Shown piece after piece: positions 6,896 through 16,105 of a stretch of DNA of 29,546 nucleotides. A program made the position numbers and the translations under genes. The notes below the pieces were generated by a model, which did not search any database, was not told the origin of the DNA, and saw nothing but the letters and a program-made list of their open reading frames with translations. Position 1 is the stretch's first letter. The number at the start of each line of letters is the position of its first letter. Source of the stretch: CAVQBP01 sp964448105 (GTDB lineage Bacteria; Bacteroidota; Ignavibacteria; Ignavibacteriales; Ignavibacteriaceae); the NCBI GenBank assembly GCA_964448105.1, contig CAYUVK010000059.1:1-29546 (forward strand), in the 5' to 3' direction.

Positions 6896-8258
6896 TGATG
6901 ATAATTTAGTTTGCGTTTCACTTAAAAAAGTTTTGGTGAAATTCGGTTATGATGTTGAAATCTGCATGAAAGGGGATGAAGTTTTTGATAAAATTAAAGA
7001 ATATGATCCTGATATTATTCTACTGGATATTTATTTAACTACCCATAACGGCTTAGACCTTTTAAAATCTTTTACTACTGCTTTCCCGCATATTCCGGTT
7101 ATTATGATTACGGGATACTCCGATGTTAAAATGGCTGTTACTGCAATTAAATCAGGAGCATTCGATTTTCTATTAAAGCCCATTGATCTTGATCAGCTTA
7201 AATTGGTTTTAACCAAAGCAAGTGATAAAATTGCATTAAGGTCCGAAGTTGATAAACTGCATATTTTAATGCAGGGTACGGAATTAACACGAGAATTTTT
7301 CGGAAAAAGTAAAAAGATCCAGAGAATATTAAATTCAGTAGAAAAGTTAGCGAAAAGTTCCGATACAACTATTTTAATTGAAGGGGAGAGCGGTACGGGT
7401 AAGGAAGGCTTGGCTAAATACATCCATCAAAATAGTCTAAGAAGAGATTTTCCGTTTATTGAAATTAACTGCGCTGCAATTCCAAAAGAACTTGCAGAAA
7501 GTGAACTATTTGGTTATGAAAAGGGAGCATTTACCGGTGCAGCTCAAAAAACAAAACTTGGAAAATTTGAGCTGGCAGATGGCGGAACAATTTTGCTTGA
7601 TGAAATTGCAGATCTTTCTTTAGATCTGCAAGTTAAGCTTCTGCGTGTTTTGCAAGAAAGAAAGTTTTTCAGAGTTGGCGGCGAAAAAGAAATTTCTGTA
7701 AATGTAAGAGTTTTGGCAGCGACAAATAAAAATTTAGAAGAAGAAGTTCAAAAAGGAAATTTTAGGGAAGACCTTTATTATAGGTTGAACGTTGCCAAAG
7801 TAGTTGTTCCCCCTTTAAGAGAAAGAGTGGAAGATATTCCAATTTTAAGCTATTCTTTTTTAAGAGAATTTTCCCAAAAATTTGAAAAACAGGTTAATAG
7901 TATTAGCACAGAAGCTTTAACTATTTTGGAATCTTATAAATGGAAAGGTAATATTAGAGAGTTACGAAATGTTATAGAAAGGATCGTTTTGTTAATTGAA
8001 GAAAATGAGATCAAAGAACATCATTTGAGCAGTCTAATTGCTAGTACAAATAACGAAAAAGAAGATGAAAATTTTGTCTTAAAAATTCCTTCCAAAGGTA
8101 TTAAAATTGACCTGGTTTTAAAAACATTAATATTAAAAACTTTAAAAATTACGAACGGTAATCAAGTTAAAGCAGCGAAAATACTTGGTCTTTCAAGATC
8201 TAAATTAAGATATCGAATGGAACAATTGGGGATTGAAGTAACTAAGAATGTGCAATAA
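6870..8258 (+). CDS. NtrC-family sigma-54-dependent response regulator
   Basis: A 462-residue activator of sigma-54 promoters. The receiver domain is at 1-120, with acidic residues D9-D11, phospho-acceptor D53, T81 and K103. The AAA+ domain spans about 145-380, with Walker A GESGTGKE at 172-179, the sigma-54-contacting GAFTGA loop at 219-224 and Walker B ILLDEI at 241-246. A Fis-type helix-turn-helix is at about 430-457. All catalytic motifs are intact. It overlaps the kinase gene upstream by 26 bases, and the GGAG before its ATG lies inside that gene. Placement directly after the flagellar cluster suggests a FlgR/FlrC-like role in middle flagellar genes. I found no convincing sigma-54 promoter inside this window, so its targets are probably elsewhere. 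Confidence 0.92.
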   Translation: MNFKILLIDDDNLVCVSLKKVLVKFGYDVEICMKGDEVFDKIKEYDPDIILLDIYLTTHNGLDLLKSFTTAFPHIPVIMITGYSDVKMAVTAIKSGAFDFLLKPIDLDQLKLVLTKASDKIALRSEVDKLHILMQGTELTREFFGKSKKIQRILNSVEKLAKSSDTTILIEGESGTGKEGLAKYIHQNSLRRDFPFIEINCAAIPKELAESELFGYEKGAFTGAAQKTKLGKFELADGGTILLDEIADLSLDLQVKLLRVLQERKFFRVGGEKEISVNVRVLAATNKNLEEEVQKGNFREDLYYRLNVAKVVVPPLRERVEDIPILSYSFLREFSQKFEKQVNSISTEALTILESYKWKGNIRELRNVIERIVLLIEENEIKEHHLSSLIASTNNEKEDENFVLKIPSKGIKIDLVLKTLILKTLKITNGNQVKAAKILGLSRSKLRYRMEQLGIEVTKNVQ

Positions 8259-8260
8259 AA

Positions 8261-10504
8261 TTATTCTTGGGATGATTTAAAAGTAATTGTAAATGTTGTT
8301 CCCGCATGCTTTTTACTTCTCATAGAAATTTTTGCATTATTTAACTCGACATATTTTTTAACAAGAGCTAAACCCAGCCCGGTCCCTTCGTAATTCCTTC
8401 TGTCACTGCTATCCTCTTGTGTAAAAGGATCAAACAAAGCAGGTAAAAATTCTTCGGAAATTCCCACCCCTGAATCAGTAATATCAACACATACATCATT
8501 TTCTAAATTATAAAGAATAACGTTTATTTCACCTTTGCTGGTATATTTAATTGCATTATCAATTAGGTTAACAAAAATTTGTCCTATTGAATAACTATCC
8601 CCGAATATTTTTACATTACTTGCAGTATTTTTGTAATTCAGTTTAATATTTTTTTCGCTTGCCCTTGTGTAAAATTCCAGGATCAATTCATAAAGAATGT
8701 CGTTATCCAGATCTATTGTTTCAAAATATGTATCAAAATTTCCTGTTTGGATTTTAGATAAATTTAAAATTAAATCTATAGTTCTAATCAACCTAAGAGC
8801 GCTGCTATTAATTACTCTGAAAGACGGTTCAAGCTCCGGAGGCAACTTCTCTTCCATTTCTTCTTTTAAAAGCGATGTATAGGTTAAAATATTATTCAAT
8901 GGAGTTCTTATTTCATGGGACATTTGTGCTAAAAATTCTGATTTTAACCTATCCGATTTTTCAGCTTCCTCTTTAGCGATGATCAGTTGTTCTTCCTGTT
9001 TTTTCCTTTCGGTAATATCTTCTTTAACCGCAACAAAATGAGTGATTTCTCCGTTTCTGTTTTTTATGGGTGATATTAAAGCGGATTCCCAGTAATATTC
9101 TCCATTCTTTTTTTTATTATAAAAATCTCCTCTCCATTCTCCTCCGGCAGTTATTGTTTTCCATAGTATTTTATACACTTCCGGTTTTGTAAAACCCGAT
9201 TTTAATATTCTTGGATTTTTCCCTCTTACTTCTTCAAGGGAATAACCTGTAACATTTGAGAATTTAGGATTAACATATTCAATATTTCCTTTAGGATCTG
9301 TTATTAAAATTAATGCAGGATTTTGCTGGACTGCATATGATAATTTTCTTAATTCTTCTTCAGCAATTTTTTGATTCGTAATATCTTCTGCAATCCCCGT
9401 ATACCTAAAGGTTATTCCGGATTCATCTTTAATGGGAAAGATACGGTTCCGTATCCATTTTAATTTTCTATCTGGTCTGGTTATCCTGTACTCAATTTCA
9501 ATTCCATTGCTGTTTTCTAATTTTGATATTTCATCAAAAACAAAATCCCGGTCATCAAGAAAAATAGAATTTTTCCAGACATCATTTGTTGAGTAAAGTT
9601 CTTGTGATGATCTGCCCCAGATATCTTCAAAAGCAGGGCTTACATAAAACATTTCACTGAAGTCCTTATTTGTTACATAAAAAACATCGCGTATATTTTC
9701 AGCTAATTGTCTAAATCTTTCTTCACTTTCTCTTATTTTTTCGGAAGCTTTTTTCTTATCCGAAATATCACGAAATGTAAAAACCGCACCTAAGATTTTA
9801 TTTTTATCATTTACAATCGGAGAACCATAAAATTCAATTGGAATTGTAATACTGTTTTTATTTTTGAGCAATAAACCTGATTGTTTTTCTTTTTGGAGGC
9901 TATTATTATAGATATCTGATTGTAAGTTAACAAAAATGTTTCCTTTTTTTTCATTATAAATTGTTAATACATCATTTAATAGTTTGGTTTTAGCTTTATT
10001 TTCAGACCATCCTGTTAATACTTCTGCAAGAGGATTCATAAATTGAATAGAACCATCTGCATTGACAGCAATTACTGCTTCTCCAATACTCTTAAGAATT
10101 GTTGAAAGCCATTCCTTTCCTTCTTTTAACTTTTTCCTTGTTTGATGTTTATAATATGAGATATCAATTAAAATTTTTAGTTCATTATGATCAAAAGGTT
10201 TAATAATATAACCGTAAGGTTCTGTGATTTTGGCCCTTAGTAGGGTTTGTTCATCTTTATATGAAGTTAAATAAATTACAGGTAAATCAAATTTATTTTT
10301 TATTATTCCTGCGGTTTCTATCCCATCCATCTTCCCTTTTAATTTTATGTCCATCAATATTAAATCCGGTTGAGATTTTTTTATTTTTTCAATAGCTTTT
10401 TCGCCGGAAGATTCTATACCGATAATTTCAAAGCCGTCTTTTAAAAGTGTTCTTTCAATATCTTTGGCAATTATTATCTCATCTTCAACTATTAAGATTT
10501 TCAT
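8261..10504 (-). CDS. REC-PAS-PAS-PAS sensor histidine kinase
   Basis: A 747-residue cytoplasmic kinase. ATG at 10502-10504 is chosen because the protein then begins MKILIVEDE, the usual start of a receiver domain; a TTG four codons upstream is less likely. Domains: receiver about 1-120 with phospho-acceptor D52; PAS at about 135-250, 265-385 and 390-510; HisKA with H530 in SHEIRTPL; and a C-terminal HATPase with the ATP-lid motif GTGLGLALVKKY. It has no membrane segments. A receiver before PAS modules and a kinase core suggests it takes a phosphoryl signal and one or more ligand or redox signals, then passes phosphate to an unidentified partner. It converges on the NtrC-type gene with only 2 bases between the stop codons. 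Confidence 0.9.
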   Translation of the reverse strand: MKILIVEDEIIIAKDIERTLLKDGFEIIGIESSGEKAIEKIKKSQPDLILMDIKLKGKMDGIETAGIIKNKFDLPVIYLTSYKDEQTLLRAKITEPYGYIIKPFDHNELKILIDISYYKHQTRKKLKEGKEWLSTILKSIGEAVIAVNADGSIQFMNPLAEVLTGWSENKAKTKLLNDVLTIYNEKKGNIFVNLQSDIYNNSLQKEKQSGLLLKNKNSITIPIEFYGSPIVNDKNKILGAVFTFRDISDKKKASEKIRESEERFRQLAENIRDVFYVTNKDFSEMFYVSPAFEDIWGRSSQELYSTNDVWKNSIFLDDRDFVFDEISKLENSNGIEIEYRITRPDRKLKWIRNRIFPIKDESGITFRYTGIAEDITNQKIAEEELRKLSYAVQQNPALILITDPKGNIEYVNPKFSNVTGYSLEEVRGKNPRILKSGFTKPEVYKILWKTITAGGEWRGDFYNKKKNGEYYWESALISPIKNRNGEITHFVAVKEDITERKKQEEQLIIAKEEAEKSDRLKSEFLAQMSHEIRTPLNNILTYTSLLKEEMEEKLPPELEPSFRVINSSALRLIRTIDLILNLSKIQTGNFDTYFETIDLDNDILYELILEFYTRASEKNIKLNYKNTASNVKIFGDSYSIGQIFVNLIDNAIKYTSKGEINVILYNLENDVCVDITDSGVGISEEFLPALFDPFTQEDSSDRRNYEGTGLGLALVKKYVELNNAKISMRSKKHAGTTFTITFKSSQE

Positions 10505-10891
10505 AATTTCTAACAATTTCAGTAGATTGGAAAAAACTTAAGATTTATTAGAGGGGAGTTTAATAAACATTTATAAACCATACAAAACAAGGATTTCAAT
10601 TTAATTATTATTTATTTGAAAAAACTAATAATATAAAATTTTTTATTAAATATTTAAATTTTTCTTTTATTAGTATCAGTTTAAAATTTATATTAAAATT
10701 AAAATCCTATCCTACAAAAACCGGTCTTTTTCGCTTTCTACCTAAAATTGTGCCATATAAGAAATTATCAATTTTCAGCATAATATGAACCATTAATTTA
10801 ATGTGTAAAATTTTTTAATTATTAATTAAAAAAAATCGATTAATATCCGATAATATATTAAAACATAGTATTTTTTTATCGGCAGGTCTCT
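10505..10891. other. AT-rich intergenic region with a motility promoter
   Basis: A 387-base gap between divergent genes with no ORF of note. It consists largely of A/T runs. The one clear signal is the sigma-28-type promoter at 10827-10853, reading toward the TonB-C-domain gene. Promoter elements for the divergent kinase must lie near 10505-10620, but I see no clear match. Confidence 0.6.
10827..10853 (+). promoter_or_regulatory. Sigma-28-type promoter of TonB-C-domain gene
   Basis: TAAA at 10827-10830, exactly 15 bases, then TCCGATAA at 10846-10853. The core elements and spacing are identical to those of the flagellin promoter at 2238-2264. It lies 38 bases before the ATG at 10892, a normal promoter distance. 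In AT-rich sequence a TAAA is common by chance, but the eight-base -10 at the right place before a gene is not. A chemoreceptor gene follows downstream. Confidence 0.75.
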
Positions 10892-11275
10892 ATGAAGAAT
10901 TTACTCCATATTTTTATTCTATTCATATTAATAATTCCCTTAAACAATATTTTTCCTAGTGGAAAGGATGAATTATACAAACCATTTGCACAGGTTATGC
11001 CTGAACCGAAGGATGGAATAGAAAATATTTATGGCAGAATTAAATACCCTTCGGAAGCTCAGAAAGCAGGTGTACAAGGGAAAGTTTATTTACTAATATA
11101 TATTAACGAAAATGGCGACGTTGATGATGTTAAAGTTTTAAAAGGAATAGGTGCCGGATGTGATGAGGCTGCAGTTGAAGCTGTAAAAGGAACGAAATTT
11201 AATCCTGGAAAAGATAATGGGGTAGCTATAAAAGTAAAACTATCACTCGCTATAACCTTTAAGCTTACTTCGTAA
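10892..11275 (+). CDS. Secreted TonB C-terminal domain protein
   Basis: A 127-residue exported protein. Residues 1-23 form a hydrophobic signal peptide with Lys at position 2 (KNLLHIFILFILIIPLNN). Residues about 42-127 are a TonB C-terminal-like domain: the YPSEAQKAGVQGKVYLLIYI strand region, then DVDDVKVLKGIGAGCDEAA and a final KFNPGKDNG turn before the last strands. Full TonB proteins have a membrane anchor and a long Pro-rich periplasm-spanning segment, and this one has neither. It therefore cannot be a classical energy transducer; it is more likely a free or envelope-attached periplasmic protein. A sigma-28-type promoter lies directly upstream, which links it to motility. Its partner is unknown; a peptidoglycan or outer-membrane contact near the flagellum or chemoreceptor is speculation. 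Confidence 0.82.
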   Translation: MKNLLHIFILFILIIPLNNIFPSGKDELYKPFAQVMPEPKDGIENIYGRIKYPSEAQKAGVQGKVYLLIYINENGDVDDVKVLKGIGAGCDEAAVEAVKGTKFNPGKDNGVAIKVKLSLAITFKLTS

Positions 11276-11686
11276 TTTATCTTTTAATACTTTATAAATT
11301 GTTGTGTGAATACACTTTATGTTGCATTTCCTACCGGTTATTTCATTTTATTAAAACAAATTAAATATTTTCCGAAAATGAATTAAAGCTAAAATATTAC
11401 TATGTTTTAAGTTACTTTCCCCAAAAGAGGAAAGGCTAATAGACTTAAAAGAATAGCTTAAACTATTTTTAGATTTTCTTGAATATGGTACTGAAGGGAT
11501 AAAAGAAAAAAATCATTAAAAGGCTATAATTTTTTAAAATTTTTTCGATTATTCTTATAGGAACTGTTCTCTGTTTTATAACAGTAGTTTATTTTTAAAA
11601 TAAAAGAACAGGTGAAAAACTCTTAAAAATTAAATATTTAAAAGAGTTATTAAAGCTTTTAGTATCATAAAAACAGGAAATTTTAG
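11276..11686. other. Intergenic region with possible degraded membrane-protein fragment
   Basis: This is a 411-base gap with no intact ORF. On the + strand, one frame around 11535-11600 encodes a hydrophobic stretch (KIFSIILIGTVLCFITVVYF), then a stop, then a charged helical stretch. It reads like the start of a membrane-anchored protein that has decayed. There are also two small hairpins: CTGTT/AACAG at 11571-11584, and AACTCTT (11618-11624) with AAGAGTT (11642-11648). I found no sigma-28-type promoter in front of the chemoreceptor. Confidence 0.4.
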
Positions 11687-13771
11687 ATGAACTGGATTAA
11701 AGACATAAAATTTGTTCGTAAAATCCAAGCAGGTTTTTTATTGCTTGCAGTAATATCTACCATCCTTATCGCAATAAACTATTACCAATTGAACCGGATG
11801 TCGGAAGTTAAATCAAATATTTTTTCCGAATATGTAAAACCGCAGCAAGTTATTGATGAGACGTATACAAATTTTCAGACAATCCAGTCTTTAATGATGC
11901 AGTTTTCAATGCCCGCCTTTGCCAGTAAGTTTAATGCAAATAATACTAAATTAGATACATTGAAAGGAAATATTGACGCTTCTTTAAAATATTTAATGGA
12001 ATCAAATTTTAACTCTAAAATTAAAGAAGAAATAACTGGAGTTTCAAAAATCTGGGAAGATTATAAAAGTTATGTAATTGACGCAATATTAAGTGCTTCA
12101 GCAACTCAAAGTTATGATATGGCATCTGATATAGCTACATCTTCCGGTGAGGAAGTAGGCGAAAAACTAAGACAGAGATTTAATGTAGTTACTACGAGTC
12201 TTAAAAAAACATCCGATAATCTTAACGCAACTTTTAGCGGTACTGTTAATTCAGCTATTTATTATGCTATAGGGGGCGCAGTTGCAGGTACTCTTGTATT
12301 TTTTCTTAGTGCTTTCTTTATAGCCCCAGCAATTACAAAACCGATTAATAAATTGAAAGAAATTGTAAATGAATTCGCACTTGGCAATTATGACGTAGAA
12401 ATTGAATCAGGTTCAAAAGATGAAATTGGCGAGCTTACGGAATTGTTTAAAAAGCTTCAGCAAGCACAAAAAGAAAAAATACTGGCTGCCGAACAAATTG
12501 CCTCAGGAAAAATTGAAAAAGTTAACTTAGCTTCGGATAAAGATTCTTTGGCAATTGCATTTAATAAAGAAATAAGCATAATTGAGGAAATTCTTGAGGA
12601 AGCAAATAAACTAATTGTTCAAAACCATGAAGGTAATTTGAATTTTAGAGCTAGTTCAGACATATATTCAGGCAGCTGGAAAAGATTAATTGATGGTATA
12701 AATTCAATTCAAGATGCAGCATTAGCACCCATTAAAGAATCTGCGGGAGTATTGACTGAACTTGCAAAGGGAAACCTGACCATAAGGGTAAACGGGAATT
12801 ATAAAGGAGATCATCAATTAATTAAAAAGAATATTAATACTGTAGCGGAATCATTAAACAAAGCCATTGCTGAGGTAAATGAAGCTATAATGTCTGCAGC
12901 TTCTACCAGTGCTCAAATATCATCCAGTTCTGAGGAAATGGCAGCTGGTTCAAGAGAGCAGACTGGGAAAACTACCGAAGTGGCCGCTTCGGTGGAAGAA
13001 ATGGCACAGACTATTCTTGAAAATACACAGAATGCAAACCTAGCTTCTGAAGCTGCAAAAAAAGCAGGTGGTAAGGCTAAAGAAGGCGGCGAAGTTGTTG
13101 AAGGAACAATAACTGGTATGTTAAGAATTTCGGAAATTGTAAAGCAGTCGGCTACAACAGTTGAAGCCCTGGGAAAAAGTAGTAATGAAATTGGTCAGAT
13201 AATTGAAGTTATTAATGAAATAGCTGATCAAACCAATTTGCTCGCATTAAATGCAGCAATTGAAGCAGCTAGAGCCGGCGAACAGGGAAGAGGTTTTTCA
13301 GTTGTTGCAGATGAAGTTAGGAAATTAGCTGAGCGTACTTCTAAAGCAACCAAAGAAATAGCAGTAATGATAAATCAAATTCAAACCGATACAAAGAATG
13401 CGGTTGATTCTATGAAAAAAGGTACTGAAGAAGTTGAGCAGGGAAAAGTTCTGGCTGATAAAGCCGGTATAGTTTTAAGTGAAATAATAAAGGAAGCTGA
13501 AAGAGTAAATGATATAGCGGCACAAGTGGCATCAGCAAGTGAACAACAATCGGTATCTGCAGAAATTATTAGTAAAAATATTGTTGACATCAGTAATGTT
13601 GCTCAGCAAAATGCCGCAGGTATTGAACAAATATCCCACTCGGCGGATGCATTAAATTCAATAAATCAGAAGCTCGAATCTCTAATTAATCAATTTAAAT
13701 TTGACAACAAAAAAGAAAACTACAAAAAAAATTCTTATTACAAAAAAAATGAAGAAGTAGAATATATTTGA
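11687..13771 (+). CDS. Methyl-accepting chemotaxis protein
   Basis: A 694-residue inner-membrane chemoreceptor. TM1 is at about 15-33. A periplasmic four-helix-bundle type sensor region spans about 35-185. TM2 is at about 190-214. A HAMP domain follows at about 215-268, and a second HAMP-like segment at about 335-395. The cytoplasmic signalling domain (about 400-680) holds the highly conserved hairpin tip, with IADQTNLLALNAAIEAARAG followed by GRGFSVVADEVRKLAERT. The C-terminus ends in KKNEEVEYI and lacks the NWE(T/S)F pentapeptide used to tether CheR. It signals through CheA/CheW to the flagellar motor. It lies downstream of a TonB-C-domain gene and upstream of a broken response regulator. 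Its ligand cannot be told from sequence. Confidence 0.95.
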   Translation: MNWIKDIKFVRKIQAGFLLLAVISTILIAINYYQLNRMSEVKSNIFSEYVKPQQVIDETYTNFQTIQSLMMQFSMPAFASKFNANNTKLDTLKGNIDASLKYLMESNFNSKIKEEITGVSKIWEDYKSYVIDAILSASATQSYDMASDIATSSGEEVGEKLRQRFNVVTTSLKKTSDNLNATFSGTVNSAIYYAIGGAVAGTLVFFLSAFFIAPAITKPINKLKEIVNEFALGNYDVEIESGSKDEIGELTELFKKLQQAQKEKILAAEQIASGKIEKVNLASDKDSLAIAFNKEISIIEEILEEANKLIVQNHEGNLNFRASSDIYSGSWKRLIDGINSIQDAALAPIKESAGVLTELAKGNLTIRVNGNYKGDHQLIKKNINTVAESLNKAIAEVNEAIMSAASTSAQISSSSEEMAAGSREQTGKTTEVAASVEEMAQTILENTQNANLASEAAKKAGGKAKEGGEVVEGTITGMLRISEIVKQSATTVEALGKSSNEIGQIIEVINEIADQTNLLALNAAIEAARAGEQGRGFSVVADEVRKLAERTSKATKEIAVMINQIQTDTKNAVDSMKKGTEEVEQGKVLADKAGIVLSEIIKEAERVNDIAAQVASASEQQSVSAEIISKNIVDISNVAQQNAAGIEQISHSADALNSINQKLESLINQFKFDNKKENYKKNSYYKKNEEVEYI

Positions 13772-13854
13772 TGTACTAAATACTAAATAGAACTATGTTA
13801 TATTTGATGCATTAGATCTTTGCAAATTTGTGTTAGAATTATTATTGTTTTACG

Positions 13855-14631
13855 ATGAAAAAAATTCTTGTTATTGAAAATGATCACGCTCTCCAAGGTG
13901 TTTTATCAGATATTCTTGAAAATGAAGGATATAAAGTTTTTTTTGCTCCAAATGAAAAAGCAGGGGTACAATTAGCATAAGAAAGCTTACCCGATTTAAT
14001 AATCTGTGATATTATGATGCCCGTTATGGACGGATATTCAGTTAAATCATCCCTTTCTGAGGATAGCTCAACTGTGCTAATCCCTTTCATTTTTTTGTCT
14101 GCACTTGTGGAAAAAAAGAATATAAGACAGGGAATGGAACTTGGTGCTGATGATTATCTAACTAAACCTTTTAAGATTGATGAGGTGGTGAATGCTGTAA
14201 AGATACGTTTTAAAAAACAAGAACTTTTGAAGGGAACAAATAAGAAAAATAACGGCAATGAAAAAGAGAAATTGGATACTACTAAAGTTAATGACAACGG
14301 ACATGTAATAATTGAAGTTAAAAACCAGCCTAAATTAATTCATATAAATAAGATCTCTTGTATTACTGCTTTTAGTGAATATACTTATGTATACATTGCG
14401 GGCAGTGAAAAAATTATTGTAAGAAGATTATTAAAAAAATGGGAAGAAATTCTCCCTGAAAATATATTTCTCAGGATTCACAGATCAACAATTATAAATT
14501 TAAACTATGTCGAAAAAGTTGAAAAATGGTTTAATAATTCTTTTGCAATTTTTATAAAAGATTTTCTGGAGCCTTTTGTATTCAGCCGGAGGTATTCTTC
14601 AAACTTAAAAGCAAAACTACATTATAAATAA
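13855..14631 (+). pseudogene. REC-LytTR response regulator broken by in-frame stop
   Basis: The full frame from ATG 13855 would encode a 258-residue regulator: a receiver domain (about 1-120) starting MKKILVIENDHALQ, and a LytTR DNA-binding domain (about 150-255). Codon 42 (13978-13980) is TAA. The frame continues undisturbed afterwards with ESLPDLIICDIMMPVMDGYS, placing phospho-acceptor D52 at 14008-14010, then the conserved K in LTKPFK. A single C-to-T change from CAA (Gln) would explain the stop. Translation from the next ATG (14014) would give 205 residues with LytTR intact but without the first half of the receiver and without D52. The possibilities are a true nonsense mutation, a truncated but active DNA-binding protein, stop readthrough, or a sequencing error. 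LytTR regulators act at direct repeats in promoters. Confidence 0.85.
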
Positions 14632-14654
14632 ATAATGGCACTATTCTTAAGCAT

Positions 14655-14678
14655 AGTTCAAGTTCAAGAGCAAGTTCA
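14655..14678. repeat. Short tandem repeat, AGTTCA units
   Basis: Four 6-base units in a row: AGTTCA, AGTTCA, the variant AGAGCA, and AGTTCA. They lie between two convergent genes and do not code. Short tandem repeats of this kind arise by slippage; no function is evident. Confidence 0.7.
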
Positions 14679-14692
14679 AGAATAAATTTTAA

Positions 14693-15895
14693 TTAATCAC
14701 TTAATAGAACTTTTTTTATTTTGTCAACAGCCCAATCTATTTCTTCTTTCTTAATAACTAAAGGGGGAGCAAAACGTATTACATTTTCATGAGTTTCTTT
14801 ACAGAGTATTCCTTCTTCCTTTAAGGCTTCACAGAATCTACGCGCTCCTTTTGCTTCAGGTTTTAATTCTACTCCGATAAAAAGCCCTTTGCCTCTGACT
14901 TCCTTAACATGATGAGAATTAATCTCTTTTAATTTATTTCTGAAGTAATTTCCCAACTCAAAAGATTTTTCAACAAGTTTTTCTTCAACAATAACTTTAA
15001 TGCTCTCTCGTGCAATGGCTGCACCTAACGGGTTTCCGCCGAATGTTGAACCATGGTCACCCGGGTTGAACACTCCTAATACTTCTTTATTTGATAAAAC
15101 TGCAGAAACTGGATAACATCCTCCTGACAATGCCTTTCCGATTATAACAACATCCGGTTTTATTTCTTCATATTCAAAAGCAAAAAGTTTCCCGCTTCTA
15201 CCCAATCCGGATTGTATTTCATCGGTTATTAATAAGACATTATTTTTTTTACAAATTTTAAAAGCCTTTTTCAAAAAACCTTCCGGCGGCACTACAACTC
15301 CACCTTCTCCTTGAATAGGTTCTACAAGAAAAGCAACAGTATTTTTTGTTATTGCTTTTTCAAGTTCATCCGAATTACCATAAGGAATAATTTTGAATCC
15401 GGGAGTAAAAGGTCCAAACCCATCTTTGTATTGTTCTTCAGTTGAAAAGCTAACAATAGTAATTGTTCTACCAGCAAAATTGTTTGCACAGGTTATTATT
15501 TCCGCTGAATTTTCTTTAACTCCTTTTTTCTTATACCCCCATTTTCGAGCTGCCTTCAAAGCAGTTTCTACTGCTTCGGCACCCGAATTCATCGGGAGAA
15601 CCATTTCATACCCTGTAAGTTCACATAATTCTTTATATAATAAAGGAAGCTGATCATTTCTAAATGCTCTTGAAGTAAGAGTAACTTTGTCTGCTTGTTC
15701 TTTTAAAGCTTTAACTATTCTTGGATGACAATGTCCCTGGTTGACTGCAGAATAAGCTGCAAGGCAGTCCAAATATTTCTTCCCGTCAACATCATAAACC
15801 CAGACTCCTTCTGCTTTCTGAATAACTACATCAAGCGGATGATAATTATGAGCGCCGTATTTTTCTTCTATTTCAATGAGATCTCTGGTTTGCAT
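14693..15895 (-). CDS. rocD: Ornithine aminotransferase
   Basis: A 400-residue cytoplasmic PLP enzyme of the class III aminotransferases. It transfers the delta-amino group of ornithine to 2-oxoglutarate, giving glutamate semialdehyde for proline or glutamate metabolism. Visible motifs: EKYGAHNYHPLDVVI near the N-terminus, typical of ornithine rather than acetylornithine aminotransferases; NSGAEAVETALKAARKWG (103-120); D225 in ITDEIQSGLGRSGK, which contacts the PLP ring nitrogen; and the Schiff-base K254 in IIGKALSGGCYPVSAV. Length is normal for the family. It stands alone on the minus strand, converging on the broken LytTR regulator. No arginase or proline gene is beside it. Confidence 0.93.
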   Translation of the reverse strand: MQTRDLIEIEEKYGAHNYHPLDVVIQKAEGVWVYDVDGKKYLDCLAAYSAVNQGHCHPRIVKALKEQADKVTLTSRAFRNDQLPLLYKELCELTGYEMVLPMNSGAEAVETALKAARKWGYKKKGVKENSAEIITCANNFAGRTITIVSFSTEEQYKDGFGPFTPGFKIIPYGNSDELEKAITKNTVAFLVEPIQGEGGVVVPPEGFLKKAFKICKKNNVLLITDEIQSGLGRSGKLFAFEYEEIKPDVVIIGKALSGGCYPVSAVLSNKEVLGVFNPGDHGSTFGGNPLGAAIARESIKVIVEEKLVEKSFELGNYFRNKLKEINSHHVKEVRGKGLFIGVELKPEAKGARRFCEALKEEGILCKETHENVIRFAPPLVIKKEEIDWAVDKIKKVLLSD

Positions 15896-16105
15896 AAAGA
15901 TTCCTTTAAATAAGTTTTTTGAATCGTTAAATTAATAAAAGGGAAAGATAGTTTGAAATCTCAGAGATACGATTTTTTCATCTTTTATTTAATTAAAAAA
16001 TTAAAATATATAGAATCAGGATTATTAAATTATTATTTTTTTCTTTTTCCTTGATACTTGAAAATCCAATAACTAATTTTAAATTTATATTAATTTTCTA
16101 AAATT

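Noticed and set aside
10876..10903. Minus-strand sigma-28-like GCCGATAA with TAAA at 16-base spacing
   Set aside because: The spacing is one base off and it overlaps the start of the TonB-C-domain gene. The divergent kinase gene it would serve begins about 370 bases away.
14636..14651. TGGCAC resembling a sigma-54 -24 element between genes
   Set aside because: The -12 position reads TTAAG, and it would point into the tail of a convergent gene.
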